DNA of 43,632 nucleotides. Origin: a virus. The notes below the pieces were generated by a model, which saw only the letters and a program-made list of their open reading frames with translations, searched no databases and was not told the origin of the DNA. The DNA lies in IMG/VR virus record IMGVR_UViG_3300027687_000021, positions 1 through 43,632 of that record; one strand, 5' to 3'. How positions within the stretch are numbered: position 1 is the stretch's first letter; each line of letters starts with the position of its first letter. Made by a program: the position numbers and the translations under genes. This document shows, one piece after another, positions 7,041-15,017 of this stretch.

Positions 7041-7442
7041 TTGAAAAAAATAATACAATGGCTTACAGGTGGCGTTATCAAAGAAGTTGGTAGCGTCATC
7101 GATAAGCTTACTACTACGGAAGAAGAAAAACTGCTAATTAAAAAGCAAATCCAAGAAATAATGGAGAAAGCTAATAATGACGCAGATGCCCAAATAACAA
7201 GGCGGTGGGAAAGCGATATGAAATCAGATTCATGGCTTTCTAAAAACACTAGACCTATGGCTTTAATATTCTTATCTTTTATGGCTATAGCTTTTATATG
7301 GGTTGATAGTCATCACGAGATATCTTTTACTGTAGAGCAAGAATGGATTGGATTATTAAAACAGTTACTTACAACTGTTTATATAGCTTATTTTGGATCA
7401 CGAGGGGTGGAAAAATTCAAATCTATAAGTAATAATAAATAG
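7041..7442 (+). CDS. Holin, GTA_holin_3TM-like
   Basis: This 133-residue protein begins at a TTG codon (KKIIQWLTGGVIKEVGSVIDKL) because no in-frame ATG precedes the conserved N-terminus. An amphipathic N-terminal segment is followed by a charged coiled region, then SWLSKNTRPMALIFLSFMAIAFIW (hydrophobic at about 73-89) and a second hydrophobic stretch at about 103-119 (LLKQLLTTVYIAYFGSRG). The order, and the 'W..K..RP' step before the membrane segment, match the holin family of gene transfer agents and many marine phages. It would form lesions in the inner membrane and release the endolysin encoded far to the right (39459-39920). The gene is separated from that enzyme by almost the whole structural block. 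Confidence 0.75.
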   Translation: MKKIIQWLTGGVIKEVGSVIDKLTTTEEEKLLIKKQIQEIMEKANNDADAQITRRWESDMKSDSWLSKNTRPMALIFLSFMAIAFIWVDSHHEISFTVEQEWIGLLKQLLTTVYIAYFGSRGVEKFKSISNNK

Positions 7443-7473
7443 TAAGAGTATTAATCAAATAAAATTAAATAAA

Positions 7474-7815
7474 ATGAAAAAACTAATATTATCATTGGCT
7501 TTTCTTTTTTCTGTCTTTGTTTATTCACAAGATAGAAAACAATTTGCTGGAGTATGGCAAGATATTAATAACGAAGAAAATGTTTTAGTCGTGTATCACA
7601 ATAAAATTATTAAATCTTTAAAATTCTGGAATTTTAGATTAAACAAAGAGTTTAATATTAAAGAGAGTTTTTTATATGAAAAAGATGGTTTAGTCAAAAC
7701 AGAGTATGAAGACAATATTAATAACGTCAAATTTCTTAACGAGTACAAGTTGGATAATAATATATTAACAAAGGAAGCTAACGGTATGCTTCAACAATTC
7801 ATTAAATTAAATTAA
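7474..7815 (+). CDS. Secreted small protein with flavobacterial signal peptide
   Basis: This 113-residue protein has a clear signal peptide (KK, then LILSLAFLFSVFVYSQ), with likely cleavage after the Gln, a boundary very typical of flavobacterial exported proteins. No lipobox Cys is present. The mature part (about 95 residues) starts DRKQFAGVWQDINNEE and alternates strands, which resembles lipocalin-like 'GVW' domains. It sits directly after the holin gene. A role in lysis, in altering the envelope, or in superinfection exclusion is possible; none is shown. It may also be an acquired host gene, since export from the cytoplasm is unusual for phage products. Confidence 0.75.
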   Translation: MKKLILSLAFLFSVFVYSQDRKQFAGVWQDINNEENVLVVYHNKIIKSLKFWNFRLNKEFNIKESFLYEKDGLVKTEYEDNINNVKFLNEYKLDNNILTKEANGMLQQFIKLN

Positions 7816-7821
7816 ATCAAG

Positions 7822-8073
7822 ATGACTAAAGTAAAAGACATTAAAAAAGTAAACGAAGAAGAGTTAAAGGTGATTCAAGATCAACAAAAAAACTACCAAC
7901 AAATAGTAGAGCAGTTAGGTTTAGCTGATGTTAGGAAACATGCTTTATTAGCGCAATTGGATTTGTTAGTACCAAACATTGAAGAAACTAAAAAAGCTCT
8001 TGAAGGTAAATATGGAAACATAAATATCAACGTATCAGATGGCACTTTCGATGAAATAAAATCTGAGGAATAA
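7822..8073 (+). CDS. Small conserved coiled-coil phage protein
   Basis: This 83-residue protein consists of helices (EELKVIQDQQKNYQQIVEQLGL, then ADVRKHALLAQLDLLVPNIEETKKALEGKYG) and a final short strand NININVSDGTFDE. The layout of coiled coil followed by 'YG...INI.DG' is common in marine Bacteroidota phages, of unknown function. The ATG is preceded by the same 18-base ATTAA leader found before groEL. The next gene starts on the last base of its stop codon (TAATG), indicating coupling. Confidence 0.75.
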   Translation: MTKVKDIKKVNEEELKVIQDQQKNYQQIVEQLGLADVRKHALLAQLDLLVPNIEETKKALEGKYGNININVSDGTFDEIKSEE

Positions 8074-8300
8074 TGGACAACGTAATAAGAAAAATAAGTA
8101 TAGGTTCGGACTATAAAAACGATGCTATGCACTATTCAGTTGGACAGGTTGTCTATGGTGGTCATGAAATCGCTTATATAACGTATGACCTAGAAAGTAA
8201 TTCTTATAACATACATATTAAAAAAAACAATGAGGTATTGCCATGGAAGAGATTTAACTCTAACATGGCTATATCTATTGAGTATGATTTGGAATATTAA
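8073..8300 (+). CDS. Small conserved phage protein (75 residues)
   Basis: The protein starts RKISIGSDYKNDAMHYSVGQ after a short leader peptide, continues VVYGGHEIAYI and ends MAISIEYDLEY. The block 'RKISIG.DYKNDAMHY..GQ' with 'W..FN..M..SIEY' is a frequent signature in marine phages located just upstream of the terminase, with no assigned function. The fold is probably a small beta protein. Both ends are joined to neighbours by TAATG overlaps, making it the middle gene of a coupled trio. Confidence 0.75.
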   Translation: MDNVIRKISIGSDYKNDAMHYSVGQVVYGGHEIAYITYDLESNSYNIHIKKNNEVLPWKRFNSNMAISIEYDLEY

Positions 8301-8905
8301 TGAAAAGTGTTTATGACTTTATAATTGAACCGCTAGGTGAAACTTATAATAACAAAAAAAACGTAGCTGGTAAAGAGCTAGTGTTAAATACTAAAATAGA
8401 GAACTACAAGTTTATAAACAACGTAGCGAGAGTACTAGAAACACCTTTGGCTTATGATACACCTATAAATAAAGGTGATTTAATATTAATACATCATAAT
8501 GTTTTTAGAACTTTTTATGACGTAAAAGGTGTAAAGAAAAAATCTAGATCTTATTTTAAAGATGATAGCTACTTCTGTGCTTTAGATCAAATATATCTTT
8601 ATAACCCTGGTGGTAAATGGAAATCAATAAACGATAGGTGCTTTATAAAACCCTTAGAATCTAAAGACTCACTAAGAACTGATAAAGAGCAAAAGCTTGT
8701 TGGTATATTAAAAATAGGTAATAGCTTCTTAGAAGAGCTAGGAATAAACGAGGGAGACTGCGTTGGCTATACTCCTTACGGGGAATATGATTTCGTGGTA
8801 AATGAAGAGCGTTTATATTGTATGAAATCAAATGATATTGTAATTAAATATGGAAGTAAAAAAAACCAAACAGAATATAATCCAAGCTGGGCAAATAGCG
8901 GTTGA
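8300..8905 (+). CDS. Tandem GroES-like (double barrel) protein
   Basis: The 201-residue protein appears to contain two barrels of GroES type. The first half has DFIIEPLGETYNNKK, a loop containing GKELVLNT, NNVARVLETP, then INKGDLILIHHNVF and ALDQIYLY. The second has KLVGILKIG, INEGDCVGYTPYGEYDF, then LYCMKSNDIVIKY. In both halves the order matches GroES: strand, loop, G/A-x-V strand, 'KGD.V' turn, then a final 'DI...' strand. It is not the groES that accompanies groEL here, so the phage encodes two co-chaperonin-like proteins. It lies just upstream of terminase. A cap for the chaperonin or a purely structural use of the fold are both possible; the assignment rests on pattern only. Confidence 0.6.
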   Translation: MKSVYDFIIEPLGETYNNKKNVAGKELVLNTKIENYKFINNVARVLETPLAYDTPINKGDLILIHHNVFRTFYDVKGVKKKSRSYFKDDSYFCALDQIYLYNPGGKWKSINDRCFIKPLESKDSLRTDKEQKLVGILKIGNSFLEELGINEGDCVGYTPYGEYDFVVNEERLYCMKSNDIVIKYGSKKNQTEYNPSWANSG

Positions 8906-9128
8906 AGAATTAATCAAAGTCGCTAAAGAGCCCATTATAGATTTTGGCCCTGACATATCTGCGGATAGATTAAAAAATGCTGCAGCTACAAAAAAGTTAG
9001 CTATATTTGACGCATTCGAGATATTACAAAGAATTCAAGAAGAAGAAAATATTATAAACGAAATACCTAAAGAAGTTAAAGAGGAAAAGTCTTTTAAAGG
9101 TTTTGCTGAAGGAAGATCTAAGAAATAA
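8850..9128 (+). CDS. Terminase-adjacent small helical protein (possible small terminase or packaging factor)
   Basis: This 92-residue protein starts at 8850, overlapping the preceding gene by 56 nt; no other ATG, GTG or TTG in frame preserves the conserved helix. It has a helical core AGQIAVEELIKVAKEPIID followed by ISADRLKNAAATKKLAIFDAFEILQRIQEEE and a basic end. The 'DRLKNAA..KKLAI.DAFEIL.RI' block is conserved upstream of terminase in related phages. The position and helical nature are compatible with a small terminase subunit, but no DNA-binding domain is recognisable, so the role is inference. Confidence 0.65.
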   Translation: MEVKKTKQNIIQAGQIAVEELIKVAKEPIIDFGPDISADRLKNAAATKKLAIFDAFEILQRIQEEENIINEIPKEVKEEKSFKGFAEGRSKK

Positions 9129-11338
9129 TGTATCAACAAGACTTATATAGAGTATTAAAAAACCACGTTAAACCTAAAGTTCTTAAACGAATGAATAGGT
9201 ATAATAAGTGGGAATATGGATATAACGAAGACCATGACATGGTGGTTATATCTAAGACAGGTAAGGTGGGTGAGATATATGAAATTCAAAACCTCAAGAT
9301 AGCACTGCCAGAGAAACCTGAAATTGTTGAAAATTTAGGCGATAATAAGTGGGAAAGAAAACAACTGCCATTAGATTTTAAAAAAATAAAAACAATATTT
9401 GATTGGGAAGGTTATCCACCAGATTTTAAAGAAAAATGGTATGATTACATTGATAAAGAGTTTGTGTATAGGGAAGAGGGTTTTTGGTTTATTAACCAAA
9501 ACAATCCTACTTATATTACTGGTACTCACTACATGTACTTGCAGTGGTCCAAAATTGATGTTGGGAAGCCAGACTTTAGAGAAGCAAACAGATTATTCTT
9601 TATATTCTGGGAGGCTTCAAAAGCAGACAACAGGTGTTATGGAATGTGTTATCTTAAGAACCGTCGTAGCGGGTTCTCATTTATGTCCTCAGCTGAAGCG
9701 GTCAACCTTGCTACAATTTCAACGGATTCACGGTACGGAATATTGTCCAAATCTGGATCGGATGCAAAGACTATGTTCACAGATAAGGTGGTTCCAATTT
9801 CGGTCAACTATCCATTCTTCTTTAAACCGATCCAAGACGGTATGGACAGGCCAAAAACCGAGCTCGCCTATAGAGTCCCTGCCTCCAAGTTTACCCGTAA
9901 AAAACTGGAAGCCAATGAAAAAACTCAAGAAATCACAGGCCTTGATACAACTATCGATTGGAAGAACACAGGTGATAACGCCTACGACGGTGAGAAACTC
10001 AAACTCCTCGTCCACGATGAAAGCGGTAAATGGGAAAGGCCAAACAACATCCTTAACAACTGGAGGGTTACAAAGACAACGTTAAGATTAGGTTCTAGGA
10101 TTATTGGTAAATGTATGATGGGATCAACATCAAATGCTTTAGATAAAGGAGGGGATAATTATAAAAAATTATACTATGATTCAAACGTTAAAGAAAGAAA
10201 CGCCAATGGACAGACTCGCTCAGGACTCTATTCTTTGTTCATACCTATGGAATGGAACTACGAAGGATACATTGACTCTCATGGCATACCTGTATTCGAT
10301 ACACCGAAAACCACAGTAGAAGATCCGCATGGTACTAAAATAAAGCAGGGTGTTATAGAATATTGGCAAAACGAAGTTAATGGATTAAAAGGCGACCAAG
10401 ATGCTTTAAATGAATTTTATAGACAATTTCCAAGAACCGAAGAGCACGCTTTTAGAGATGAAGCAAAGTCATCTTTATTTAATCTAACTAAGATATACGA
10501 GCAAATAGATTATAACGGGGATGTAGGTAAGACAAAGCTAGTCACAAGAGGTAATTTTATGTGGGAAGGTGGAGTAAAAGATACGAAGGTTATATTTGCA
10601 CCTAATACTAATGGAAAGTTCTATATAACGTGGGTACCTGATATACATCAGCAGAATCAAGTTATAATAAAAAGAGGTATAAAATATCCAGCTAATGATC
10701 ACATGGGTGCTTTTGGATGTGATCCGTATGATATATCCGGCACAGTAGATGGTAGAGGTTCTAATGGTTCTCTACATGGTTTAACTAAGTTTAGTATGGA
10801 TAACCATCCAGCTAATCATTTCTTTTTAGAATACATAGCTAGACCTCAGACAGCTGAAATGTTTTTTGAAGACGTACTTATGGCCTGTGTATTTTATGGT
10901 ATGCCAATACTAGCTGAAAATAATAAACCTAGGTTACTTTATCATTTTAAAAGAAGAGGTTACAGGGGTTACGCTATGAACAGACCTGACAAGTTAAAAC
11001 TATCTGTGACGGAAAGAGAAATAGGTGGAATACCTAATTCAAGCGAAGACATAAAACAAGCTCATGCATCAGCTATAGAATCTTATATAGAAGACTTCGT
11101 AGGTTTAAGATCTACAGGAGATTACGGAGATGTGTATCTTCAAAGAACTTTAGATGATTGGTCTAAGTTTAACATAAACAACAGAACAAAGCACGATGCT
11201 TCTATTAGTTCTGGGTTAGCTTTAATGGCTTGTAATAAAAACAAATACAGACCAACACCAATAAACGTAGTGAAAAGCTATAATTTAGGTTTTAAGAGAT
11301 ACAATAACAAGGGAACAATATCAAAAATAATTGAATAA
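9128..11338 (+). CDS. terL: Terminase large subunit
   Basis: This 736-residue ATPase-nuclease pumps DNA into the prohead and cuts it. The ATPase half has a Walker A-like loop at about residues 178-184 (NRRSGFS; such deviant loops without GKS are usual in terminases) and a Walker B at about 293-298 (LLVHDE, with D297 and catalytic E298). The nuclease half begins around FGCDPYDISG, with D532 as the likely first metal ligand of the RNase H-like fold. The C-terminal 80 residues are basic. It starts on the stop of the preceding gene (TAATG) and runs into portal with no gap. Bases about 9600-10080, covering the ATPase centre, are near 45% GC with C-rich codons (CTC, GTC, TCC), unlike the AT-rich rest. 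Confidence 0.92.
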   Translation: MYQQDLYRVLKNHVKPKVLKRMNRYNKWEYGYNEDHDMVVISKTGKVGEIYEIQNLKIALPEKPEIVENLGDNKWERKQLPLDFKKIKTIFDWEGYPPDFKEKWYDYIDKEFVYREEGFWFINQNNPTYITGTHYMYLQWSKIDVGKPDFREANRLFFIFWEASKADNRCYGMCYLKNRRSGFSFMSSAEAVNLATISTDSRYGILSKSGSDAKTMFTDKVVPISVNYPFFFKPIQDGMDRPKTELAYRVPASKFTRKKLEANEKTQEITGLDTTIDWKNTGDNAYDGEKLKLLVHDESGKWERPNNILNNWRVTKTTLRLGSRIIGKCMMGSTSNALDKGGDNYKKLYYDSNVKERNANGQTRSGLYSLFIPMEWNYEGYIDSHGIPVFDTPKTTVEDPHGTKIKQGVIEYWQNEVNGLKGDQDALNEFYRQFPRTEEHAFRDEAKSSLFNLTKIYEQIDYNGDVGKTKLVTRGNFMWEGGVKDTKVIFAPNTNGKFYITWVPDIHQQNQVIIKRGIKYPANDHMGAFGCDPYDISGTVDGRGSNGSLHGLTKFSMDNHPANHFFLEYIARPQTAEMFFEDVLMACVFYGMPILAENNKPRLLYHFKRRGYRGYAMNRPDKLKLSVTEREIGGIPNSSEDIKQAHASAIESYIEDFVGLRSTGDYGDVYLQRTLDDWSKFNINNRTKHDASISSGLALMACNKNKYRPTPINVVKSYNLGFKRYNNKGTISKIIE

Positions 11339-13750
11339 ATGAAAATGTATACTAACTCAAATAGCGCCTTTCCAAGTCAGGTAGTACCGGATGCAGAAAA
11401 AGCCTCGTGGGAATATGGTTCGCAGGTAGCGCAGGCTATTGAGACAGAATGGTTTAATCAAGGAAGAACTAGTGGTAATAGATATCTTACTAGTTTTAAT
11501 AATTTTCATCATTTAAGATTATACGCTAGAGGAGAGCAACCTGTTCAAAAATACAAAGACGAACTATCTATAAACGGCGACTTGAGTTACTTAAACTTAG
11601 ACTGGAAGCCAGTTCCTATTTTGTCTAAGTTCGTAGACATAGTTGTTAATGGTGTGTCTAGTAAAGAATACGACATTAAAGCTTATTCTCAAGATCCTGA
11701 GTCTGTAAAAAAAAGAACTATGTATGCAACTGCTGTTGCTGAAGATATGTTTGCTAGAGAACAAATGGAAGCAGCTCAAAAAACTTTAGGTATAGATTTA
11801 CAAAGAAGTTCATTACCGCCAGATGAAATACCTAAAACTCAGGAGGAGTTAGAATTGCATTTACAATTAAGTTACAAACAATCAATAGAGATTGCAGAAG
11901 AGGAAGCTATAACAACTACATTAGCTAAGAATAAATGGGAATTAACTAAACGTAGATTAAACGAAGATTTAGTAGTTTGTGGTATTTCTTGTGCTAAGAC
12001 AAGTTTTAATACAGCAAATGGTATAACTTTAGATTACGTTGATCCAGCTTATTTAATTTACTCATACACTGAAGATCCTAATTTTCAAGATATATATTAC
12101 GTAGGTGAGGTGAAGTCAATAACTATACCTGAGTTAAAAAAACAATTTCCAGATATTTCAGAAGAGGAACTACAAAGAATTCAAGAAATGCCTGGCAACA
12201 AGCAGTATATAACTGGCTGGGGTAACTACGATAACAACACCGTTCAGGTTATGTATTTTGAATACAAAACTTATATGAACCAGGTTTTTAAGTTAAAAAG
12301 AACTGAGAATGGTTTAGAAAAAATCATAGAAAAAACAGACGAATTCAATCCTCCACCTAATGATGGGTTTGAAAGAGTAAGTAGATCGATAGAAGTTTTA
12401 TACACTGGCGCTAAGGTATTAGGAACAAATACTATGCTTAAGTGGCAATTAGCAGAGAACATGACTAGACCAGCAGCAGACACTACTAAGGTAGAAATGA
12501 ACTATGCTATTGTTGCGCCTAGAATGTATAAAGGTAGAATAGAATCTATTGTAAGCAGGTGTACAGGTTTTGCAGACATGATACAGTTAACACATTTAAA
12601 AATGCAACAGGTGTTATCTAGAATGGTTCCAGATGGAGTATTCTTAGATATGGACGGATTAGCTGAGGTTGATCTAGGTAATGGTACAAACTATAATCCA
12701 GCAGAAGCATTAAACATGTATTTCCAAACAGGTTCTATAGTTGGTAGATCACTTACGCAGGATGGAGATCCTAACAGAGGTAGAATTCCAATACAAGAAT
12801 TACAATCATCAGCTAGTGGTCAAAAATTAGCTGCTTTAATTCAAACGTATCAATACTACTTACAAATGATACGTGACGTAACAGGGCTTAATGAAGCTAG
12901 AGACGGCAGCTTGCCAGACAAAGACGCTTTAGTTGGTCTTGCGAAAATGGCCGCTAATCAATCAAACATAGCTACTAAACATATAAATCAAGGTAGTTTA
13001 TATATTGCTTTGAGAATATGTGAAAACATTTCTTTAAAGATAGCAGACGTATTAAGATTTCCTTTAACAGCAAATGCTTTAATAGAAAGTATATCCGTTT
13101 ATAATGTAGAAACTCTTAGGGAAATATCAAACTTAAATTTACACGATTTTGGTATATTTTTAGAATTAGAACCTGATGATGAAGAGAAAGCAGCTTTAGA
13201 GCAAAACATACAAATAGCTCTACAATCTGGTGGCATAGATTTAGAAGATGCTATAGACATACGTCAAATAAAAAACCTTAAACTTGCTAATCAATTATTA
13301 AAGCAAAGACGTAAGAAGAAGATAGAGAGAGAACAAAATCAACAGCAAGCTATGATAGCTGCTCAAGGAGAAGCTCAATCAAAAACAGCAGAGCAAACGG
13401 CACTAGTAGAAACACAAAAGCAACAATCTTTAACTTCTCAGAAAGTAAGTATAGAACAAGCTAAGTCTCAATTTGAAATACAAAGAATGCAAACAGAAAT
13501 GCAACTAAAAGCTCAACTAATGCAGCAAGACTTTGGATATCAAATGCAATTGGCACAAGTAAAAACTGGAGCAGAAGGCTCTAAAGAAAGTGAAATAGAA
13601 AATCGTAAAGACAAGAGACTGAAAATGCAAGGTACTCAACAGAGTAAATTAATTCAACAACGTCAAAACGATTCTAACCCTGTAGATTTTGAAACATCAG
13701 GAGGAAGTGAGCTTGGATTCAACATAGAAGAGTTGATGCCTAAGATTTAA
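11339..13750 (+). CDS. Portal protein with long Gln-rich coiled-coil C-terminus
   Basis: This 803-residue protein, abutting terminase, is the expected portal (dodecameric head-tail connector and DNA channel). Segments typical of phage portals are visible: an N-terminal helical region with HHLRLYARGEQPVQKYK, the DWKPVPILSKFVDIVVNGV core, a central helical wing/stem region including RDVTGLNEARDGSLPD, and helical crown segments. Beyond about residue 640 lies an extension rich in Gln, Ala and Lys (QQQAMIAAQGEAQSK, then repeated 'QMQ' and 'MQLKAQ' units), probably a barrel or coiled coil reaching into the head. It ends with GGSELGFNIEELMPKI. The protein is longer than T7-type portals (about 535) mainly through this tail. 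Two in-frame ATGs open the gene (11339 and 11345). Confidence 0.85.
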   Translation: MKMYTNSNSAFPSQVVPDAEKASWEYGSQVAQAIETEWFNQGRTSGNRYLTSFNNFHHLRLYARGEQPVQKYKDELSINGDLSYLNLDWKPVPILSKFVDIVVNGVSSKEYDIKAYSQDPESVKKRTMYATAVAEDMFAREQMEAAQKTLGIDLQRSSLPPDEIPKTQEELELHLQLSYKQSIEIAEEEAITTTLAKNKWELTKRRLNEDLVVCGISCAKTSFNTANGITLDYVDPAYLIYSYTEDPNFQDIYYVGEVKSITIPELKKQFPDISEEELQRIQEMPGNKQYITGWGNYDNNTVQVMYFEYKTYMNQVFKLKRTENGLEKIIEKTDEFNPPPNDGFERVSRSIEVLYTGAKVLGTNTMLKWQLAENMTRPAADTTKVEMNYAIVAPRMYKGRIESIVSRCTGFADMIQLTHLKMQQVLSRMVPDGVFLDMDGLAEVDLGNGTNYNPAEALNMYFQTGSIVGRSLTQDGDPNRGRIPIQELQSSASGQKLAALIQTYQYYLQMIRDVTGLNEARDGSLPDKDALVGLAKMAANQSNIATKHINQGSLYIALRICENISLKIADVLRFPLTANALIESISVYNVETLREISNLNLHDFGIFLELEPDDEEKAALEQNIQIALQSGGIDLEDAIDIRQIKNLKLANQLLKQRRKKKIEREQNQQQAMIAAQGEAQSKTAEQTALVETQKQQSLTSQKVSIEQAKSQFEIQRMQTEMQLKAQLMQQDFGYQMQLAQVKTGAEGSKESEIENRKDKRLKMQGTQQSKLIQQRQNDSNPVDFETSGGSELGFNIEELMPKI

Positions 13751-13771
13751 TTAATTATATAATATTTTATC

Positions 13772-15001
13772 ATGTCAGAAGAAACAAAAACAAATGAACC
13801 TGTTAAGCAGGAGGGTGAGTTTAAAATTAAAAAGAAAACTCCTAAAAAACTTGGACACTTAAGTGGAAACGATCCAGTTAAAGTGGACTTAACCAAACCA
13901 GAAGCTACTGGAGATATTACTCCAGATCTTATAAAGGTTAATGTTCCTAGTGAATTAATAAAAAAAGAAGAAAACGACAATGCCATTCGTATCGGAGAAA
14001 CAGGAGAAATTCCTGAAAATAAACAAGCCGGAGATTTGGTTGAAGTGGACAAACAAGTACAAGAGCCCAGCGCGGTTGTTGAAGAAGTCTCTCCAATCCA
14101 AGAAATAACCGATGAAGAAGTCAAAGAGGTTAAGCAAGAAATAAAAGAAGCTTTTAGAGACAAAGAGGTTCTAGGAAAAGCTTTACCTGAAAATGTAGAA
14201 AAACTTGTTACTTTCATGGAAGAAACAGGTGGATCATTACAAGACTACGTAGCATTAAACAAAGACTACTCTAAGCTAAATAGCTCAGAAGTATTAAAAG
14301 AATATTATCTTAAATCTAAACCACACTTAGAACTAGATGAAATTGCTTTCCTAATGGAAGACAATTTTAAGTTTGATGAAGATGTAGATGAAGAGCGTGA
14401 AATCCGTAAAAAGAAACTAGCGTTTAAAGAAGAAGTTGCAAAAGCAAAACAATACTTAGAAGGTTCTAAGAGTAAATACTACGATGAGATCAAGTTGAGA
14501 CCAGGCGTAACTCAAGAACAACAACAAGCATTAAGCTTTTACGACCAGTACAAGGTGCAGCAAGAAAAAGCGCAACAACAACACGGTGATTTTAGAGATC
14601 GTACTAAAAAACTATTCAGCCAAGATTTCAAAGGTTTTGATTTTAATGTTGGAGAAAAAAAATTTAGATACGGTGTTAAGAATCCAGATAAAGTTGCTGA
14701 AACCCAGGTGGATGTTCAAAATTTCGTCAGTAAATATTTAGATAAAGACGGGAATATGATTGATCCAGCAGGGTATCATAAAGCTATGTATGCTGCGATG
14801 AATTCTGATAAAATAGCTCATCATTTTTACGAACAAGGAAGAGCTGATGGTATTAAAAATGTTATCACTAATTCCAAAAACCCTACATCAGAAAAGCCTA
14901 GGCAAGCTGCCGGTGAAGTTTTTATAGGGGGAATGAAAGTAAAATCGATCAGCGGGTTAGATTCATCAAAACTTAAAATACGAACAAAAAAATTTAACTA
15001 A
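13772..15001 (+). CDS. Capsid assembly scaffolding protein (probable)
   Basis: The 409-residue acidic protein lies between portal and major capsid protein, the classical place of the scaffold. The N-terminal 120 residues are disordered and rich in Glu, Lys, Pro and Val. The middle is strongly helical (ITDEEVKEVKQEIKEAFRD; REIRKKKLAFKEEVAKAKQYLEG; QQQALSFYDQYKVQQEKAQQQ). The C-terminus is basic (SSKLKIRTKKFN), as in scaffolds that bind coat protein through a basic helix. An FGD-like globular segment (DFNVGEKKFRYGVKNPDKVAE) precedes it. There is no protease signature. The function is inferred from position and composition. Confidence 0.75.
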   Translation: MSEETKTNEPVKQEGEFKIKKKTPKKLGHLSGNDPVKVDLTKPEATGDITPDLIKVNVPSELIKKEENDNAIRIGETGEIPENKQAGDLVEVDKQVQEPSAVVEEVSPIQEITDEEVKEVKQEIKEAFRDKEVLGKALPENVEKLVTFMEETGGSLQDYVALNKDYSKLNSSEVLKEYYLKSKPHLELDEIAFLMEDNFKFDEDVDEEREIRKKKLAFKEEVAKAKQYLEGSKSKYYDEIKLRPGVTQEQQQALSFYDQYKVQQEKAQQQHGDFRDRTKKLFSQDFKGFDFNVGEKKFRYGVKNPDKVAETQVDVQNFVSKYLDKDGNMIDPAGYHKAMYAAMNSDKIAHHFYEQGRADGIKNVITNSKNPTSEKPRQAAGEVFIGGMKVKSISGLDSSKLKIRTKKFN

Positions 15002-15017
15002 TTAAAAATTAAAAATT

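Noticed and set aside
9399-10085. A 228-codon open frame on the + strand and a 95-codon frame on the minus strand (9728-10015) inside terL
   Set aside because: They lie wholly within the terminase ATPase domain and arise from its higher GC patch; the products (Ser/Leu/Arg-rich) show no recognisable fold or start context.
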